Positions 11,762 through 23,496 of a stretch of DNA of 64,000 bases are shown one piece after another (within the stretch, counting starts at the first letter, position 1; every line of letters begins with the position of its first letter). A program made the translations under genes and the position numbers. Under the pieces are notes generated by a model. That model was not told the origin of the DNA and searched no databases. It was given only the letters and a program-made list of their open reading frames with translations. Origin of the DNA: Lentinula raphanica (taxonomy: Eukaryota > Basidiomycota > Agaricomycetes > Agaricales > Omphalotaceae); the NCBI GenBank assembly GCA_027919835.1, contig JANVFP010000047.1, forward strand, positions 244,584-308,583. The letters are read 5' to 3'.

Positions 11762-12408
11762 ATGTCACTCCTACCAGGCTTGCGTTCCAACCGCAACAAA
11801 CCACGCATTTGTGTGGCACTCTACTTCCGCGGTGAACATCATCGTCATCCTGATAGTACCACCGATAGCTATCATTCTGCAATCTTACTTGTTCCAAAAT
11901 CTCTGAAAACAGCAGTCACTGCATGGAGATTTCATGCTACGAACTCCATCCGTACTCACCTCGAGCCTGGAGGACAATCAATCTTCATCACTGACATGGT
12001 ATGGCGCTACGAGCCATCACAAACAACCATGCGGACCACCCGGTTGCTTGCTCTGGTGTTCCTGGGTAAACTGCCCTCAGAAGTTAGCCCGCACGACCTG
12101 AACGTGATCTTCCGTGATAATGTTCCAGTCGTTCAGAATGATCCCACCTGGACCTGTAACTCATGGACGAGATCGGCGATCGAAGTATGTCTTTTTACTT
12201 AGGCAATGGGCACACTCGAATCCACGTTTGCTTTTGATTCTAGGTTATGAAAAACCATGGAATCATCAATGCACCTATCCAGCCCGAGATGATAATGGCT
12301 AATGGCGAATATTTTGCTGATAATTTCGAGTTGGACCGCAACTTACCTGTTCCCACTTGTGACATATACGGCCAGAGCATTGATTCACTTTTATCATTAG
12401 TTGTCTGA
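11762..12408 (+). CDS. DUF6914-type small protein, intact copy B
   Basis: A small cytosolic-looking protein of about 195 residues, in two exons (11762-12184 and 12244-12408) with a 59-nt phase-0 intron. The pattern matches the fungal family I know as DUF6914: an RICVALYFRGE strand, a Ser-Ala-Ile-Leu-Leu-Val-Pro-Lys strand, a WRF/WRYE pair, a TTRLLALVFLGKL helix, then QNDPTWTCNSWTRSAIE with a conserved Trp-x-Cys-x-x-Trp. The C-terminus ends with PTCDIYGQSIDSL. There is no signal peptide or membrane segment. Function is unknown. The start at 11762 is supported by matching starts in copies A and C; an upstream in-frame ATG at 11681 lies before the TATATAA box and is less likely. It is head-to-head with an APH-like kinase. 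Confidence 0.75.
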
Positions 12409-12624
12409 TCATGTCAATCTCAATAATATGCAGTATACTATCATCTATGCTCCTGATGTTCAATTTGCCTAAATACAAATACTATATGTGAAGGGATCGA
12501 CGACAAGTCACTAAGTACTGGGAACTGGGGCCATAGTACTTACTACGGTAAGGTAGAGAGGAGTGAAGAGTTACTTGAACGGGCCAAAATTCTCAGGCTC
12601 TTTCATACTGCTCTCGTCATCACC

Positions 12625-14143
12625 ATGGATCAATCTACCAAAATTCCTGTACCCCACTTCCTCAAGCTCCTCACCGCCACTAACATACCTGTCGCCAAAG
12701 CAATGTCCATCACGAAAGCCTTGTCCGTTCACAATCTCGCTCGACTTTCAGCCGTTGTAGCTGATTCATACTAATTAACTGTGCTATTTCAAAATCCACA
12801 GATACAAGGAATATAACACCCCAGCCCAACTTTCCGCGCTCACTGATTTCAAGCTCAAAGGTTCTGGTATAGATGACAAAGAAGATCGAAAGAATATTAT
12901 GGTAGCGATGCGCAAAGCAGGTTATATTTCAGGACCAAGCAAGAAGAACTTATCCTCTGACCCGTCGAGTAGTTCACTTGCCACGGCAGAACCAGAGGTT
13001 CGCTTTTCCTGACGCTAATGGAAAACTTTGTGCTTACATACCATGGTTTGATGTACAGCCAACTACCAAGAAGCGAAAGCGCAAAGTTGATGCCTCGAGA
13101 AACGAGTTCCTTCCCAGTGGTGACAGTTCGGGATATCAGAACTTGGATTTCAACGAAGTATTGGATGAATCAGTGAGCATATCTCTGTAGGACCTCGTTG
13201 TTCATATTGTGGCTTATTGCGCAGATCCTCCAATCGAAATCTACTGTCGTCAATCGAGCACCTCTTATGACCGCCTGGGCTACTGTCGTTTCAGAAAGAT
13301 TAGGGTTTCAACGCGAGGAGGCGTTGAGTATAGGTGTGTTGGTCGTCTGAAATCTCAACTGTCTCTGTGTGTTCATTGATTCGGCGAGCATAGCATCATC
13401 TTACACTGAAATGAACGCCTTGTCGAAGGGAGTTTCCCTGGGTATCTACAAAGACGGAAAACAAAAGGGCTTGGAAGCTGTAAAGGGCGGCACTCAGCCT
13501 TATGTAGATCTCATGGGACGACGGTACGCATTTCATATACTTCTGAGCTCGGTGACAGGATCTCACGTAGGGCTTCCTACAGCATGTACGGGACAGTTTC
13601 TTTCTACCGAGTGCATAATTTTACGGCTTTTGCAGACCACTGTTTCAGACGCAAAACAATCACTGGCGCGCTCTTCATAACGGCACTCCAACTGAACCTT
13701 CCACCGCACACTCTTACATATCCCGGTCCCTGCGTCAAACCATGCCTCACATCATGGGTGCACTTCGCCTACTAGCCAATACTTACACACCTGAAGAGAT
13801 TAATCGCAAAGCATGGGGACTCTATACCCAATTTCGACCAGCAGGCGAAGGGTGGGGCGAGCGTTCAGAAGTACGATGTTCCACAATTCTTGCACTCAGG
13901 AAACAGGTTGCAGACGAATCCAAGGAACCAATTGATAAATTCCCAGAAACTGAGGGAATCGGAACATCCAACTTTGTGAAATACCAGGCATCTGAGGATG
14001 AAGTAGACGTCGATCGAGAGAGTAAACGACCCAAGCAGAAAATGAGCTTGGAAGAATACGAGGCCATGCTAGACAATGACCACACCTTTGACGATATTGA
14101 CTTGGAACATCTAGAGTCCAGTGGGAGTACAAAACCGCGATAG
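12625..14143 (+). CDS. Conserved hypothetical protein with a nuclear-localisation-like motif
   Basis: Multi-exon gene whose product I do not recognise as a named family. The N-terminus reads MDQSTKIPVPHFLKLLTATN. A KKRKRKV cluster near 13070 resembles a nuclear localisation signal. Conserved-looking blocks follow: NRAPLMTAWATVV, ERLGFQREEALSI, SYTEMNALSKGVSLGIY, then MPHIMGALRLLANTYTPEEI and WGLYTQFRPAGEGWGERSEV. The acidic C-terminus ends near SSGSTKPR. Introns with good signals lie at about 13171-13230, 13333-13394 and 13524-13635. Two joins are unclear. The first intron (about 12756-12802) gives two possible 3' sites. Between 12930 and 13000 the reading frame changes with no obvious intron. 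This is either an unusual splice or a frameshift. Confidence 0.6.
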
Positions 14144-14263
14144 ATTAACAGTATTAGCAATGTATAAGTCACAGTGTTCATTCTAAGGATATAGCGAATG
14201 CCCAACGTTGTGGAAGGCTTTTACGATTGTCTATTCTTGTAAAGGACGGTATTGGGTGATATT

Positions 14264-15885
14264 TCAAGCAATGCTCTTTATGACGGCAGAGGTGAAGTCA
14301 GAGGTGGTCGAGGATCCTGCAGGTTGAACTTGAGAGGCCGATCTTCCGACAAAAAATGAAGACACATACCTCCCATGTCAGCGGTCCTGACCTTGCCAGA
14401 GTTGATAACATCGAAAGTGGCAGTAGCGATGCTGTTGGCAAGATTGTCGAGGCTGTTGATCATCAGTCTCTCAATAACTTTCGTTCTAGGTATGATGCCT
14501 CACCCGAGATGTCTAAGCATCATAGTAGAACTCAGAATCATAGCAGCGGGGTTGGCGCGATTAGTGCCCATGATATCTGAGGCAACGTGACGGCAGCCAG
14601 GCTCAAATAGTGCATATTCCTAGTTTCATCAGCATCAGTTCTGGATATCTGCGAACCGATGAAGGAAAAACGCCTACACGTCCAACATTACATCCTGGAA
14701 CGATACCAGGGCCCCCGACCAGGGCAGCTCCGATATTGGACACTATAGCACCATACAAGTTGGGCATCACCATAACATCGAATTGACCAGGCTTTGCAAC
14801 GAGCTGCATAGAACTGAAAACATGATCAGTAACAGTACCCGGCAAAGGACGATGGAAGTTTACGTGTTGTCAACAATCATGTCGTTGAAAGTGAGGCCGG
14901 AAGATTCGTATTCTTTGGCGACTTCTCTGAACGTGTTCAAGAAAAGACCATCACCGAGCTTCATGATGTTAGCCTTGTGTACACAGGTGACTTTCTATGA
15001 ACAAAAAGGGTTGGAGAACGGACAATTACATTCAATAAAACGCGTACCTTGCGATTGTTCTTCAAAGCAAAGTCGAAAGCGAAACGGTGAATACGTTCTG
15101 CCTTGGCGCGTGTTGAAACCTTCAAACTTTCAACGACACCGGGATAACTTTGGTGTTCTAAGCCAGAATATTCGCCCTCGGTGTTCTCACGAATGATGGT
15201 GAAGTCGACGTTGGAATGACGAGTAGGGAAACCAGGCAGGGATTTACACATTACAACAGAGGCATAAATATCGAGTTGTTGACGCATTGCGACGTTCCAT
15301 GAGATGTGACCAGATTGTGAAATGGGCGTGAAGAGTATACCTGATATCATGAGTTGATGAACAACGCGACAATAGTCGACGAGCGTTAGTTAAGACATAC
15401 CCTTGAGACCGACTCGATTTCTCTTAAGGCTTTCCATAGCCTGCTTGAATAACACCTCCCCAGATGAAGACATGCCGGACACATCATACTGTTCCCATTC
15501 GATGGGAGCGTTGACATGCTCGAAGATCTCCTTGACCGAGTCAGTGATTTCTTGACCGATACCATCTCCGGGTATTAATGTGACCTGCACGGGCGAAATC
15601 GGTTTGTTCGTACGAAAGATTGAGATATGATAAATCACGAACAGTATATACACCGCCATATTTTGTAGAGGGCTACGGAGAGTCGAGTCAGACAGGAAGG
15701 AGAGACTGTATAGGATAATGTATGACGACGCACTCTTTTAGTGACTTTGGGAAACCCTGCAGATAATGTCGTTGCAGTTCTCTGAAGAAACAAAGATAAG
15801 GACAAGGCAAGAAGAGCAGAAGTAGATAGTATACCGCTTGGGAGAGAGCAGGGCGAGCGGCGGCTGAGAGGGCGTTGCGCAACAT
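14264..15885 (-). CDS. IDH1: Isocitrate dehydrogenase [NAD] subunit 1, mitochondrial
   Basis: Regulatory-type subunit of the mitochondrial NAD-dependent isocitrate dehydrogenase of the TCA cycle. The ATG at 15885 opens [17 protein letters not shown], an Arg/Ala-rich mitochondrial targeting peptide. Family blocks follow: [17 protein letters not shown], the [17 protein letters not shown] motif, [17 protein letters not shown], and [19 protein letters not shown]. The last exon reads [16 protein letters not shown] before a stop at 14264-14266. The gene has about seven short introns; the 5' exons around 15590-15830 are the least certain joins. The length is normal. It lies tail-to-tail with the hypothetical gene ending at 14143. 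Confidence 0.93.
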
Positions 15886-16126
15886 CACGGACGTTGAGAG
15901 GAAAGGAATCAAGGATAAAAGTTGTAAACCCGAACTGTCCGAAAATCGAAGAGAACCGGAACGGTCCGCGCTGACGTAAGCTATGCGCTTGTGAGCGCTC
16001 GATTAGACGCCCAGATAATCACAAGCTCGCGGAATTTGATTTGACTGAATTTTACCCTTTTCTCTTTCATCGCGGTCTTTTTATAAGAGCTACTCGGCTC
16101 GTCCTGTCCTTACTTACCATTCTCTC

Positions 16127-18117
16127 ATGACTATAGACATTTCGGACATACCAGACGCTGCGCAAAGGCGGAATATCTCTTTCTATGCTGTATTGATCTT
16201 TCTCGTTGCCCCTCTGTGGTGTGCTGTACCTTTGGCGTGGGCTTTCGTGTTATACGCGCTTCACACTGGAAGAATATGGTCTTATTCCTTGTCTGGACTC
16301 GGTCTTTTTGCTGTCGCACTCTCTGAGGTATGTGCTACAACAAAGTTGTTGTCAAAACGTACTCACCGTGTGCGCTGTAGGTCATATTCAGTGTTCATCA
16401 TTTTCATCTGACGCGACAGTTGTCTGTGCTTTCTAACAAGGGGCATGGCAGCATTCCCGAAATACAAATTGCATTCCAGAGAATCTTAAAGGCTGGACTT
16501 GCCCAATTATCGCCTGCTGAATATGATGAAGAGACGTTAGACGAAGAGCGACCAGGTAGTCCAGAGGAAGACATTGTCCAGCTCGAGGTCGATGATCATC
16601 GCGCTGTTGACTTTCGTAACACTCTTCGCACGTATGTTTTTCACATACCTCTGTCTCATCACCATCCTGATGTAAAGTATCCAGCTGGTTCGGGAGACAG
16701 CCTTGGTCAACCGTCAGATTGCATCAAGTCCGACAGTGGATTTATTGGTCTATTTTCAACACACATCTACCACAACCTGAAAACCTTCCTCAGTCGCACA
16801 GGGATGTCCTTGATGATGCACTCGATCTACTACAGAAGCGTCTCGGTAAACGCATTCCGGAGGGCAGTGACGACAGCTGTAGACCTATCCTACTCAACCT
16901 CGACAAAGCCACCGTCTTGTGGCGTCCATTCATTTTCTATGCTTTCACAGCTGCTGTCAATTTGAGTCTTGATCGTTGGTACCAACGAAGTCATGGCTTC
17001 TCTCGCGGCATTCACCATGGGCTCGAGTATGGTTCTCTCTCTAGAGCATGTTCAAACCTATTCTTACTATAGTTTTCAGGTATCTAGTCCGCGTCCCCCA
17101 AAACTGGAGACCCTCCGCGGATCCACGACCTGTTGTCTTCTTGCATGGATTAGGACTTGGACTCCTTCAATATCACAGCTTCCTCTCCCATCTGGTCCAA
17201 GAATTCGCTGACAGGCCCCTTCTCATCATCCTCCAACCACATATCAGTCAGAACATATTCCATACTAGATACCTCAACCCAATGCCAAGAAAACAGACAA
17301 CGCAAACCTTAGCAAGCTTGCTGGCCTCTTTCAACTGGGCCAATCTGGATCCAGTCATGAACACATCAGACGAGGAGGGACAGATTCCGGACGGTAGAGG
17401 TCCCCGGTCAAGTGGAGTCACTATACTCAGTCATTCCAAGTAAGATCATCCGCTCAGAATGTTATTCTGCTCGCCATGCTGAAGCGTACATGTGCACGTA
17501 GTGGTTCTTATTGCCATGCATGGATGCTCAAAGATTACCCTCATATGGTTACCCGTTCGTGTTTTGTGGACCCTGTCACATTCTGTGGCTGGGAAGGCGG
17601 TAGGTACCTTCTTCTGCTGAACAACATGCAATGACTGACCTCCATTGTAGATGTCTGTCGGAATTTTTTCTACAAGACCTGTTACACTGTGAGCAATCAA
17701 AAAGGATATAATAATGTATATCTGACATGCTCACGTAGGGAACCGAGCTGCTGGTGCGATACTTTGTCGGCACAGAACTCGGAGTTGTCAACTTGCTGCA
17801 ACGAAACTTCGATTGGTCAAGCAACTCTTTATGGTATGAAGAAATCCCCAACGCTCGTGATTCCTCCAAGACTCTGTTCTTGTTGGGCGATCAAGACAGC
17901 ATCATCGCACCCGCAGTATGTTTTTTCTCCATTCAACCATGAATATGTCCTTATTATCGCAACACAGCGTGTGAAGCGTTACTTGCGATCTCATGGCATC
18001 CGCAAAGGCTTATGGTGTGACCCAAATGGGCGTCATGGGCAAGCTCTACTTGCCGGAGGGGAGGGCTGCAAGGTTGTGTATGAGTGGCTGAAGGAGCGTG
18101 AAAGCCGGAAGGTCTGA
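16127..18117 (+). CDS. Membrane-anchored alpha/beta-hydrolase
   Basis: Predicted serine hydrolase of the alpha/beta-hydrolase fold with an N-terminal membrane anchor. Two hydrophobic helices (residues about 20-65; FYAVLIFLVAPLWC and GLGLFAVALSE) precede a long acidic linker. The fold begins at PVVFLHGLGLGLLQYHSF, which supplies the oxyanion loop. The nucleophile elbow SHSNGS is split by an intron near 17443-17506. The acid is likely the Asp of LLGDQDSII and the His lies in RHGQALL. All three catalytic residues are therefore present. Similar fungal proteins are annotated only as hydrolases; the substrate is unknown. At least seven introns are present. It diverges from IDH1, whose start is 240 bp away, so the two may share a promoter region. 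Confidence 0.82.
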
Positions 18118-18266
18118 GGCTACAGTCACTTCAACGTCCATAAGTTCTGCGACTGTAAATACATCACTAGAGTTGGACAGTACGATACAGACCGTCAGTA
18201 GAATCCATCTGTCCATGTAATTCTTGTTCCTATACATAACTATGTATGCCCTAATATCAGAAGGTT

Positions 18267-19543
18267 TTACTCCAGTGTTTGCAGTCGCGGGAATAGTTTG
18301 AGTGCATTTCTGTAGGCAACGTCTTCAGACATTTCCTTCTGGTTGGAAAAATACTCCACGAGATTCTGATTATACCAACTGATCGAGTCCTTGTCGGCGG
18401 CTTTAAACAGTATGAGGAGAACTGAATACTACAGAAAGTGATTGCCAAACGACCTCACCTGGAAAATCCGTTCCGAAAAGCAGACGATCAGAAGTGATGA
18501 ACTTTTGGATTGTGACCAGCGTCGTTTCATGCGCACTGAGTGCAGTATCATAGTAAAAGGATTTGAAGTCGGCAAGGATTTCTTCTGGCGTGAGCGGACA
18601 ACCCATGTAGTGGGATAGTGCAGCTACACGAACGCTGTGTAGTAGCAATTTCAGTCATCTCTCAGTAAGTATATGGAAATTGCAGTAGACAATTCACCTC
18701 AAGAAGGCCGTACTACCTCCCATGTGAGACAGGATGATTTTCACGTCGGGATATTTGCGCTTAGTACCAGTTACGACGAGGTGGGAAGCCGCTTTATAGG
18801 TTTCGTTCGGAACCTAGTAGATAGCAGTCACGTAGCTAAGAATTTTCAAAGCCATTGAGAGAATTAGCTTGAGTCGTGACATACCTCGACGATGGGAATA
18901 CCTAGTGTGGGATCTGGGTATGGAGTAGTAGACGGTGTTTGGTTTCCGTGCAGGAAGACGACAGCTTTGCGTAAATGCAATTCTGCCCAGATAGGTTCAA
19001 ACATCTTGTGTCCGACGTATTCTGTGATTTTTGGGCTATGATCATCAGAAGAGAAGGCAATGGAGTATACCCACTAGCGTCCGAGCCTTCGCCATAGGAA
19101 GATGAGATGGCGATACCATCTGCCTTGAGTACATCCAGCGCGTATGCAATCTCCTTCAAAGCACCTGTTAGGGCATTTTGAACACCGGAGATCTGATTTG
19201 CCAAATCTCTTTAAAGCCTCACCTTCGATATCATGCAGGAAAGGCATGGTCGCAAAAAGCCGAATCGAGTGGGATAATCATCACGGAATTTGGCCATCTC
19301 CTGGTTTTTTCCTCTGGCCAAGGCACGATTCCCCTCGCCCACCGATCCAGAACCGAGCGCAGGAAACGACAATATCGCTGTATCGATACCGGCTTGGTCC
19401 ATGAACTTCAAACTCACTTCAGGAGTCCAAGGGAAGTTTTCTTTGGGAGACCTGAACCCGATATCTGAGAGATCGAGCAACTTCTTCTTGGCGAGTTCTG
19501 CAGGAAAAAAATGGTGATGAACATCGATGCGTCCCCTAGGCAT
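18267..19543 (-). CDS. Amidohydrolase-2 family protein (ACMSD-like decarboxylase type)
   Basis: TIM-barrel metal-dependent enzyme of the amidohydrolase 2 family (PF04909), close in pattern to aminocarboxymuconate-semialdehyde or resorcylate decarboxylases. It starts MPRGRIDVHHHFFP, which carries the first metal-binding His-x-His. Later blocks are AISSSYGEG, VVFLHGNQTPST (third His), ILSHMGGS (fourth His) and LLFGTDFP (catalytic Asp). The end reads YRNALKLFPRLQTLE with the stop at 18267-18269. Several short introns interrupt it. The family decarboxylates or hydrolyses aromatic and related acids; the exact substrate cannot be read from sequence. The start at 19543 is the first ATG and matches the family N-terminus. 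Confidence 0.87.
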
Positions 19544-19727
19544 CTTGAAGGCGATAGATAGTGAAGGTGGGGCAGATTGGCTCAGATGCTCAGTGTTCGT
19601 GACAAGGAGATTCTTTTTATACTATACCGGTTCAAAATAAGTAAAGCGGATATCATTTCCTACGTAAACAGACTTCCATCATCCACTGCGAATCCGCTAC
19701 ACGGCTGAACGGTAGAATCTGGCAGAA

Positions 19728-20734
19728 TCACTGTGACTCTGAGTCCGACACGAACGGTTGGCAAACGTCGTCATTCCAATTAACAAATTTGCCGCTCAAC
19801 TCCTGGGGGCAGGAAACTGAAAGTCCTGCAATAACATGTCCTGGAGTTTCCGGCTTCAGCAGGGAGCCTTTCGCATGCAAATTGATGAAGGCAGCCTGTC
19901 CTTCTCCCAGTATTTTGGCAGCATCCGGGGCACGAATGGCTGTCTGCATCTAAAAAGAGCAGGATATATTTTAGAATATTTTGCAATCATGTCAATGATT
20001 ACCTCACCGCAGTATCGACTACACCTGGACGCAAGGCCACAGACGTGACAGAGGGCTCCTCTTCTGCCAAGGTTCTACCAGGGAAGGAGTTGAAGAAAGG
20101 TACCCTTTGGACAACTCGTTTCAGACCTACCTGCAAAGACTGTTCATGGCCGCTTTACTGGCATTGTAGGGACCCCATCCAGGAGTACCTTTAACAGCAG
20201 CTCCAGAGCTGACGAAGACAATCTTTCCCCTAAGGTCACTTCTTCGTAAAGACGGAAGTGCAGCCTTAATCGAGGTGACAAGAGAGAAGAAGTTGACATC
20301 AAAATGGGTTTTCCAGGCTGAGATTGGTGTATCGTCCCCTATTCGACACATGGGTTCAAGGACTGCCGCGTTGAGGACAAGTCCATCGATATGATGATAC
20401 TTCTCGATAGTCTTGTTAACTGATTCCAGAACCGCATTTTCATTGGCACTGATCGTGAGCGATAGACTTCAGAGGTGGTTCTATCAAGGAGTATAGGAAC
20501 GAACACGTCGCATTGAAGGGTCAAAAGACGGTCTGAGGCAAGGTCACGAAGTTCCGAGGTAATTGTGCGGGACAGAGTAACAACGATGGCACTGTATTTG
20601 TTCAGTAGAATCTTTGTAACTGCCAGACCGATTCCCCTGACAAGAGGTCGTATATGAGTAGGAATTCCTTCTCATCAGGATGTGTAAACTCGCTTGGAAG
20701 CTCCTGTTACGATGATAACTGGTGAGCGGGACAT
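19728..20734 (-). CDS. Short-chain dehydrogenase/reductase
   Basis: Classical SDR with a Rossmann fold and NAD(P) cofactor. The N-terminus MSRSPVIIVTGAS supplies the start of the glycine-rich cofactor motif, continued after an intron by a GIGLAV-type segment. Then come the LVLNAAVLEP motif (NxAG variant), the catalytic Ser in FVSSGAAVKG, and YNASK with the active-site Tyr and Lys. The C-terminus includes a VALRPGVVDT block and ends SDSESQ. The arrangement resembles small fungal SDRs of the yeast YIR035C/sepiapterin-reductase-like group; substrate unknown. The start at 20734 lies 150 bp from the divergent PDB1 start. Confidence 0.86.
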
Positions 20735-20882
20735 CGTTGAAAACAGAGAAAAAGTTGAGAAATGATTTGGGGATTCGCTGAGCGGCGTCAGGGGCCGGGA
20801 AGTCCCGGTTACTTCCGTAGAACTTATTTCAGTCCTTTTACCGTTTCTTTACCGCGTCACTGCTGCTTTCTGTTCATCCTTC

Positions 20883-22305
20883 ATGGCCTCCATTGCACGA
20901 CTAGCTTTCGCTGTCCAAAAGTCCCGTCCTTCATTACTTGCATCCCATAAATCTCTACGACTCGCACGGTCGTACGCCACAGCTGACAATGGCCATTCTG
21001 TGCGTTTACCGCGCCTTTTCATACATTCGAGCTAACATTTCAGCGTCGTAGATGACAGTTCGAGATGCTCTCAATGCTGCTATGGAGGAAGAGATGATAC
21101 GGGATGAAAAGGTCTATATCTTGGGAGAAGAGGTTGCGCGTTACAACGGGGCTTACAAGGTATGCGTAAATTTCTTGAGTTCGCAATGCAATGTCAACTC
21201 TTTTATGCTCAGGTCACCAAAGGCCTTCTCGACAAATTCGGTGAAAAGCGAGTCGTTGATACGCCTATAACAGAAATGGGTTTTGCTGGCCTTGCCGTCG
21301 GTTCAGCGCTGGCTGGTCTTCGACCAATGTGCGTTTTCTTCCAACGTTATCGTTCATTCCTTTACTTAGAAAAATCTCCAGATGCGAGTTCATGACATTC
21401 AACTTCGCAATGCAGGCCATTGACCAAATTGTCAACTCTGCTGGGAAGACATATTACATGTCAGGCGGAAATGTGCCTTGCCCAGTCGTCTTCCGTGGTC
21501 CAAACGGTGCAGCCGCTGGTGTTGCCGCTCAACACTCACAGGACTATGCTTCATGGTACGGTCAGATACCTGGTTTGAAGGTCGTCAGTCCGTGGAGTGC
21601 AGAAGACTGCAAGGGTCTTTTGAAGGTCTGATATTCGTATAGTGATTGTGTACCTATGAAACTCACTAACATTGCTTCATAGTCTGCCATTCGCGATCCT
21701 AACCCTGTTGTCTTCCTCGAAAATGAAATGCTCTATGGTGTTTCCTTCCCTATGTCTACAGAGGCTATGTCGGACAACTTCCTCCTACCCATTGGCAAAG
21801 CAAAAGTCGAGTTGGAAGGGAGCGACGTTACGATAGTCGCTCACAGTAAAATGGTGACGCACAGTCTTGAGGCCGCTGTGCTCCTTGAGGAAGAAGGCAT
21901 CAAGGCAGAAGTCATTAATCTGCGTAGTATTCGCCCTCTGGATATTGATACTATCAAAAGCTCAGTCAAGAAAACCAACCGGTGCGCACAATCACTTGTT
22001 CGTCAGATCTTACTTCTAACATATGTCACAGACTTCTCATCGTTGAGGGTGGTTTCCCTGCTTTCGGTGTTGGAAGTGAGATCTGTGCACAGATCATCGA
22101 GAGTGAAGCATTCAACTATCTCGATGCTCCCGTTGAGCGTATCACTGGTGCTGATGTACCTACTCCTGTAAGTGACTTGAGTAGCTTGCACCGATACTGT
22201 CTCTCAATCTATTTCCAGTATGCCGCTAATCTGGAGGAACTCGCTTTCCCGGACACCAACTTGATCGTGAATGTCGCAAAACGTTCTCTATACAGGACCA
22301 ACTAG
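20883..22305 (+). CDS. PDB1: Pyruvate dehydrogenase E1 component subunit beta, mitochondrial
   Basis: Beta subunit of the E1 component of mitochondrial pyruvate dehydrogenase, which decarboxylates pyruvate with thiamine diphosphate. The N-terminus [20 protein letters not shown] is a targeting peptide ending near [11 protein letters not shown]. An intron at 21001-21051 then joins to [15 protein letters not shown]. Diagnostic blocks are [59 protein letters not shown] and [14 protein letters not shown]. It ends [14 protein letters not shown]. The introns, about six, are all near 50 nt. The gene looks intact and of normal length. Confidence 0.95.
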
Positions 22306-22522
22306 TTTACATTATAGAGGACCCGTCTACTGTTAGAACTCGTATACATTAGGTTGGATTGATTATTATGGTTTCCAGACAAGGTTCAACGTGCAGTGCA
22401 AGGTTGCTCATTCTCCTGCGTCGAACACTAAAAACTTATAAGCACTAAATCGAGTTCTATGTAGTATTACTGTTTACACACAGGATGCAAGCAAAACATT
22501 CTCGGGGGCATACATTTCGACG

Positions 22523-23168
22523 TCACTCCAATCCCGTTGTTACAAGTGAATCGATATTTTGACCATATATGTCACAAGTGGGAACAGGGACCGTGTAGTC
22601 CAATTTTGTACAGATGGCGAACTTTTTGCCATTACCCATTATCATCTGAGCTGAGATAGGTATATCGATGATGCCTTGCTCATGAAAAGCCTACAATGAA
22701 AAGTAGATGTGTACTTTTAGAGTGCCCGCAGATGATGAAAAGACATACTTCAATCGCCGATGTTGTCCAGGCGTTGCAATTCCAGCTTGGATCATCCTGA
22801 ACAACGGCAACATGATCACGTAGTATTGCGTCCAGCTCGCTGATGCCAATATTTGCGGAGAGTTTCCCCAGCAACATCAGAGCCTGCAGCCGAATCGTCC
22901 GTACTTCTGTTTCTTTCGACTCGTACCGCCATGGTATGTTGTCGTTGACGATGATATCCTGGATCTGAGTCTGTCCCGTTATATCAGGAGGTCGGAGGGC
23001 ATTGGTTCCATGGAATTTCCAAGTAGTGGATGATGATGATCCCGTAGATTTGGGTACAAGTAGAATTGAAGAATGAAAGCTGTTGGGATGTTTGGGGCCG
23101 CGATACTCGAATGCCACGCAGATGCGTAGCTTGTTGCGATTGGTACTGAAGCCGGATAGGATGGGCAT
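22523..23168 (-). CDS. DUF6914-type small protein, intact copy C
   Basis: Third family member, in two exons (22749-23168 and 22523-22690) with a 58-nt intron at exactly the position used in copy B. It opens MPILSGFSTNRNKLRICVAF. It keeps the ILLVPKS strand, the WRYES motif, the LQALMLLGKL helix, QDDPSWNCNAWTTSAIE, and a C-terminal PTCDIYGQNIDSL segment. It has about 195 codons and no stops, so it is probably functional. Unlike copies A and B it has no APH-like kinase beside it; it sits between PDB1 and HIS4 on the opposite strand from copies A and B. Function unknown. Confidence 0.75.
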
Positions 23169-23376
23169 TGTTGAAGGGGATCGGCCTTCATTTTCATGTT
23201 ACTTACTGTTACTTATATGGACAAGCGTTGGCAAATGCCGGGGTCACACAAATCCCTGATCATGTACCACTGGACCCACATCCTATGTCCCCTTTACACG
23301 AGGTCTGGGCGCTGTTCTCCCAATCTATCTTCCTGTAGCTCCAGGCAGCTCCCTGCCCCCTTTCGCTATATTTGAA

Positions 23377-23391
23377 CGGTGTAGGTCAAAG
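23377..23391 (-). promoter_or_regulatory. Shared upstream element of DUF6914 copies (copy C)
   Basis: On the minus strand this reads CTTTGACCTACACCG, identical to the elements upstream of the other two copies. It lies 208 nt upstream of the copy C start codon. Confidence 0.45.
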
Positions 23392-23496
23392 ATGGTCGGA
23401 TAAGCAGAGATCGCCGATCTTGAAGATACTTGCCATATTTCCAGAGATTTCCGAGATTGGCAGTTGGTAAGAACATTATTGACTCGACTATATACA

